Assembly: GCA_016298185.1 (NCBI GenBank)
Contig: JAEDDA010000019.1
Span: 1 to 19,097, forward strand
DNA length: 19,097 nt
From: Bacilli bacterium
Lineage (GTDB): Bacteria; Bacillota_I; Bacilli_A; RFN20; CAG-826
Direction: 5' to 3'
A program made the position numbers and the translations under genes. Positions 16,055 to 19,097 of this stretch are shown piece after piece; positions within the stretch are counted from its first letter, which is position 1; each line of letters starts with the position of its first letter. The notes under the pieces were generated by a model. The model was not told the DNA's origin. It did not search any database and saw nothing but the letters and a program-made list of their open reading frames with translations.

Positions 16055-17644
16055 ATGTCTGAAAAGTTCGAGAGAAGATTATTAAATCCATTTTTCCGCT
16101 TTTTTCAAAGATTCTTTTGCTTAATCGCTTTAAACTTTGTTTTTTGCGTTATGAGCATCACATCTTTAATGGTTTTATTCTTCCCTGGACTTATTGCCTT
16201 ACATAAGATTGCTTACCAAATGGTACATGATGAAGATGATCATCCCTATAAAGACTTCTTCTTATCCATTGGTGAACAATGGTCATTTGGTTGGAGGATG
16301 ACTCTTCTTGGTTTAGGAGTCTTACTTATTGCGGGGGCATTATATTATTTCGATTTTGTTTATAAAGAAAGAGTGGGATATGACTTAATTGTGTGGATAT
16401 CTTTTATCTTCGTTAGTGTCGTTCTTTTAATGCTCATATCTATCTTCTTCAATTTGATGATTTTTAATAACTATTTAAAAAACGACACGTTTGGAATGAT
16501 GATTCGAAAAAGCGCTTTAATCACCGGGAAACATATCTTATTTACATTTCTAAATGTCATCTTCTTTGCGTCCTTTGTGATTGTCTGTTATCTCGTTCCA
16601 TATATCATCCCGTTTATTAGTTTCTCTTTCTATATTGTCATTATTGAATCTATCAATCGTAAGACTTTTGAAAAGATAGCGATAGAAGAGGCAAAAAGAG
16701 AAGTTATGGGGGAGAACCTATTTTTACCTGTATTAGCTGACAAGGAGACTAAAATTATGAAAAAAGCATTAGTTATCGGCTCAATGAATATGGATTATTC
16801 CATATACTGCGATCATTTCCCATTGGCGGGAGAAACGATGTACGGAATTAACCGTTTAGTGCAACCTGGTGGTAAAGGAGCAAATCAATGCGCGGCGATT
16901 GTCAAAAGCCAATTAGTGGATGTTTCTTTTTTAGCGTGCAGAGGCAAAGATAACGATGGTGAATCCATTGAGAAATTATTAAAAGAATTAAAAGTGAACA
17001 CTCTGTTTAAAGTGGTGGATGAAGTTCCTACGGGTAACGCCACAATCATCATTGATGAAAAAGGTGAAAATAAAATCATTATTATCGCTGGGGCAAATGG
17101 ACAATTATTACCAAATGATATTAAGGAAGAAATTTTAAAAGAAAACGAATTGGTCGTGTTACAAAACGAGATTCCAGAAGCCACGAATGAGTATGCTATT
17201 AATAAATGTCATGAACTTGGAAAAGTAGTAGTTTATAATCCCGCTCCATATAGAGAAGTAAAAGACGAAATACTTGCAAAAGTCGACTATTTAATCGTCA
17301 ATGAAGTCGAATTAGCGCAATATTCCAAAGAAGAAGATTTTGAAAAAGGTATTAATAAGTTAATGTCTTTAGGTGTGAAGAATCTTATTGTTACTTTAGG
17401 AAAAGAGGGTAGTCTACTTATTAATTCCAAAGGTAGAATAAAAGTACCTGCTAAAAAAGTTAATGCAGTGGATACTGTGGCTGCGGGAGATACATATGTT
17501 GGATATTTCTCAGCAAGCTTGATGAGTGGCAAATCACTTGAAGAAGCGATGAAAGACGCGACAAGTGCCAGTGCCATTACTGTAACTAGAAATGGCAGTA
17601 TTATTTCTATACCACTAGGAAGCGAGGTGTTTAACAATGAATAA
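16055..17644 (+). CDS. rbsK: In-frame fusion of DUF624 (YesL-like) membrane protein and ribokinase
   Basis: Residues 1-212 or so resemble DUF624/YesL, short membrane proteins that travel with LplABC transporters: N-terminal 'NPFFRFFQRFFCLIALNF', four to six hydrophobic segments (20-57, 76-98, 108-140, 160-199). Residues 235-529 are a full ribokinase: 'GSMNMDYSIYCDHFPLAGET', 'QPGGKGANQCAA', 'NPAP', 'VNEVE', 'VDTVAAGDTYVGYF' with catalytic Asp in AAGD, and 'ASAITVTRNGSIISIP', all as in RbsK. It should convert ribose to ribose 5-phosphate. No stop separates the parts, yet AAGGAG lies 9 nt before internal Met235 (ATG 16757), so ribokinase may also be made alone. Stops sit in both other frames at the junction, suggesting two ancestral genes joined by a small indel, or an assembly error. 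The upstream start at 16055 has a weak ribosome binding site, 9 nt after the previous stop. Confidence 0.88.
   Translation: MSEKFERRLLNPFFRFFQRFFCLIALNFVFCVMSITSLMVLFFPGLIALHKIAYQMVHDEDDHPYKDFFLSIGEQWSFGWRMTLLGLGVLLIAGALYYFDFVYKERVGYDLIVWISFIFVSVVLLMLISIFFNLMIFNNYLKNDTFGMMIRKSALITGKHILFTFLNVIFFASFVIVCYLVPYIIPFISFSFYIVIIESINRKTFEKIAIEEAKREVMGENLFLPVLADKETKIMKKALVIGSMNMDYSIYCDHFPLAGETMYGINRLVQPGGKGANQCAAIVKSQLVDVSFLACRGKDNDGESIEKLLKELKVNTLFKVVDEVPTGNATIIIDEKGENKIIIIAGANGQLLPNDIKEEILKENELVVLQNEIPEATNEYAINKCHELGKVVVYNPAPYREVKDEILAKVDYLIVNEVELAQYSKEEDFEKGINKLMSLGVKNLIVTLGKEGSLLINSKGRIKVPAKKVNAVDTVAAGDTYVGYFSASLMSGKSLEEAMKDATSASAITVTRNGSIISIPLGSEVFNNE
16742..16759 (+). promoter_or_regulatory. Internal ribosome binding site and start for the ribokinase part
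   Basis: AAGGAG at 16742-16747 precedes ATG at 16757 by 9 nt. The protein from this ATG begins 'MKKALVIGSMNMD', exactly where free-standing ribokinases begin. A site this good inside a real fusion linker would be a coincidence, so it is probably the original, and perhaps still used, ribokinase start. Confidence 0.7.
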
Positions 17645-18842
17645 AAAGTTTTCTTTATTATCACTTGTTATTATTGCTTTGCTATGTGGATGTCAAAAAC
17701 AGAACAACAACCAGACTATGAAAGAATACGAACAATATGGTGATGAGATGACTGATTTCCTTCCTAATCCAGGAGAAGTGAAATTACTTTTTAGACACTC
17801 ATTAGAAGAAACTGTCGGTGATGATGGTGAAGATTATTTTTATAACTATTGCCCATCTATCAAAATCGAAAACAATGAAATGAATGCTTTTTACTGTACA
17901 AACAAAGATTGGGGTAATGTCACTGACTATATTGGATACCGTAACGGCAAAATCGTTGATGGTACTTTAAAGTTTAAAAAAGAAGAGATTGTTATTGGTC
18001 CAACAGAAGATACATGGGATCAAAGACATACATGTGATCCCACTGTTATTAAAGGCGAATTTAAATATGAGAATGAAACCTATGAATATTTAATGGCGTA
18101 CTTAGGATGTATTCCTAGTGATTGTACGTTAAATGAAACAGGTATCGCTGTTTCTCATTCATATAATGGTCCATGGGTGAAATGTAATGGTTATAAAACA
18201 GGAACTACTGAATCAATTAATCCAATCGTTCCTTATTCTGATTTTGACTGTGCGACAAATTCTTGGGGAACAGGACAACCATCATTGATGAGTATTGATA
18301 AAAAGGGAAGAGTTCTTCTTCTTACCACAGTGGGATGTAAATCCGGTTCCTTTATGGATGTGAGAGAATATGACTTCTCAGACATCAACAATTATCAACT
18401 AATTAGACAATCAAAAGTTTTCACTGATGGCATTGAAGGCACCAAAAGAGTGAATAACGCGGATTATTGTTACGATGCAGAGAATAAAAAGTTCTTTATG
18501 GCTAAAGGACGTTCGCCTTTTGGTGGTGATGGACAAACGCCAAACTTTATCGCTGATACAGTGGATGTATATTTTGTGGATGCATCAAGTTATGACAATC
18601 CATTCGATATCTTCTTTGATAATGGAAGAACTAAAGGATGGGAAAGAATTGGAAGTATTACCAAAGCACTTTCAGGATATCCAAGAAACCACAACACAGG
18701 TTTAGTTACAGATGCCTATGGTCATATGTATAGAACTGATCGTATAGGTGTGGCATTTACTTCTTCGCAATATGGAAGTGTGTCCGCAATAACATATTTA
18801 AAGACTTATAGAATATTTATTACCACTTTCTTATTGAATTAA
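17637..18842 (+). CDS. Five-bladed propeller lipoprotein, putative glycoside hydrolase (second intact copy)
   Basis: The 401-aa lipoprotein (lipobox LCGC, Cys19) is a close paralogue of the product at 14831. Shared blocks include 'SDCTLNETGIAVS', 'INPIVPYSDF', 'SWGTGQPSL', 'DVREYDFSDI' and 'NFIADT-DVY'. The putative active positions are Asp134 ('CDPTVIKG'), Asp276 ('NNADYCYD') and His352 ('RNHNTGLVTDAYGH'). It has extra cysteines (for example 'FDCATNS' and 'VGCKSG'). It overlaps the ribokinase end by 8 nt and uses GAGGTG 7 nt before ATG. As last gene of the operon it looks like a duplication that diverged to a related substrate (inference). No convincing terminator follows. Confidence 0.87.
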   Translation: MNKKFSLLSLVIIALLCGCQKQNNNQTMKEYEQYGDEMTDFLPNPGEVKLLFRHSLEETVGDDGEDYFYNYCPSIKIENNEMNAFYCTNKDWGNVTDYIGYRNGKIVDGTLKFKKEEIVIGPTEDTWDQRHTCDPTVIKGEFKYENETYEYLMAYLGCIPSDCTLNETGIAVSHSYNGPWVKCNGYKTGTTESINPIVPYSDFDCATNSWGTGQPSLMSIDKKGRVLLLTTVGCKSGSFMDVREYDFSDINNYQLIRQSKVFTDGIEGTKRVNNADYCYDAENKKFFMAKGRSPFGGDGQTPNFIADTVDVYFVDASSYDNPFDIFFDNGRTKGWERIGSITKALSGYPRNHNTGLVTDAYGHMYRTDRIGVAFTSSQYGSVSAITYLKTYRIFITTFLLN

Positions 18843-18904
18843 GATATTAAAAAAGCATTAGTTCCATAATTAGATGAAACCTTTTAGGGATTTTTTATGT
18901 ATTA
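18843..18904. other. Short intergenic stretch after the operon, no clear terminator
   Basis: A six-A run (18849-18854), a weak CC(TTTTAG)GG hairpin and a six-T run (18891-18896) are present, but no stable G+C-rich stem is formed. Pairing of the A run with the T run around a long, partly paired loop could give a weak terminator. I see nothing else here. Confidence 0.3.
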
Positions 18905-18983
18905 TGCGTATTTGCAATTTTTCTATCAAATTAAACTTGCGTATTTGCAATTTTTTACCTATAATTATAGTGAGTATTTGCAA
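18905..18983 (+). repeat. Three direct repeats phased at exactly 33 bp
   Basis: TGCGTATTTGCAATTTTT occurs at 18905-18922 and 18938-18955. A shorter copy, TGAGTATTTGCAA, is at 18971-18983. Start-to-start distance is 33 bp both times, about three helical turns, so all copies face roughly the same side of DNA. The middle copy has a TTGC-N6-GCAA dyad (18937-18950). The copies lie upstream of, on, and just after the core promoter, which suggests cooperative binding of a repressor. Confidence 0.85.
18937..18965 (+). promoter_or_regulatory. Promoter of the AAA+ ATPase gene
   Basis: A perfect -10 TATAAT (18960-18965) and a -35-like TTGCGT (18937-18942) are separated by 17 bp. The -35 is inside the second 33-bp-phased repeat, and the third repeat covers the expected transcription start, so protein binding there should shut the promoter. 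Confidence 0.75.
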
Positions 18984-19009
18984 AATGTTATGCATGGGAG
19001 GTTACTTTT

Positions 19010-19097
19010 ATGATTTTTAAAAGAAAAATATACAATAAATTATTAGATTGGAAAACCAAATCAAATGGAACAAAGGCAATATTAATTGAAGGTGCAC
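19010..19097 (+). CDS. AAA+ ATPase of the DUF4143-type family (5' end only)
   Basis: Only the first 29 codons are in the window. They read 'MIFKRKIYNKLLDWK' followed by 'TKSNGTKAILIEGA', the standard opening of the AAA_14/DUF4143 ATP-binding proteins common in gut Bacillota. In these the Walker A loop follows directly after 'IEGA'. GGGAGGT (18996-19002) lies 7 nt before ATG. The cellular role of this family is poorly known; a nucleotide-binding membrane or regulatory role has been suggested. It is a separate unit from the sugar operon. Confidence 0.75.
   Translation, partial: MIFKRKIYNKLLDWKTKSNGTKAILIEGA

Noticed and set aside
14831..18842. Transposon or insertion-sequence origin of the duplicated propeller genes
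   Set aside because: No transposase, inverted ends or target duplications are visible; the copies are diverged and sit smoothly in a tightly packed operon.
18905..18983. Possible CRISPR array (three repeats at fixed spacing)
   Set aside because: Units are only 13-18 bp, the intervals between them are 15 bp, there are three copies, and they overlay a good promoter. No cas genes are present.

Overview
The window looks like a chromosomal segment of a low-GC, gut-type Bacillota/Mollicutes relative (RF39, Acholeplasma or Erysipelotrichia-like). The evidence is AT-rich DNA, Shine-Dalgarno sites of the AAGGAG type, lipobox lipoproteins, LplABC-type sugar transport, and surface proteins ending in a membrane helix plus a basic tail. 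UGA is used as a normal stop (for example in the ATGA overlaps at 5533 and 14831), so this is not a UGA=Trp mycoplasma. Taxonomy is inference from style only. All genes lie on the + strand.

Layout. 1-161 holds the terminator of an upstream gene, then a promoter with a perfect LacI-type palindrome. 162-3477 encodes two membrane-anchored surface proteins: a single-module protein, and a five-bladed propeller protein carrying the same module. A terminator at about 3505-3533 is followed by a second promoter with a 14/16 copy of that operator. It drives an apparent 15-kb operon of ten ORFs (3590-18842) whose gaps are all under 20 nt or are overlaps. In order these are: an enlarged MsmX/UgpC-type ATPase, a LacI-family regulator, LplB-like and LplC-like permeases, a solute-binding lipoprotein, a nucleoside hydrolase, a secreted four-module protein, two propeller lipoproteins, a DUF624(YesL)-ribokinase in-frame fusion, and a third propeller lipoprotein. 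After 18842 a new unit begins: three 33-bp-phased direct repeats overlay a promoter in front of an AAA+ ATPase gene cut off by the window end.

How the genes may work together. Nucleoside hydrolase releases ribose and ribokinase phosphorylates it, so the core chemistry points to a riboside (nucleoside or another ribose-containing glycoside) rather than a usual plant-polysaccharide sugar. The propeller proteins keep an Asp/Asp/His pattern and probably act on, or bind, the substrate at the cell surface. The multi-module proteins probably bind glycan. The binding protein and permeases import the product, and the LacI-family regulator controls both transcription units through the shared operator. 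The most unusual points are the paralogous propeller set with one member that has lost every putative catalytic position, the six-copy surface module, the DUF624-ribokinase fusion with an internal ribosome binding site, and the phased repeats before the AAA+ gene.
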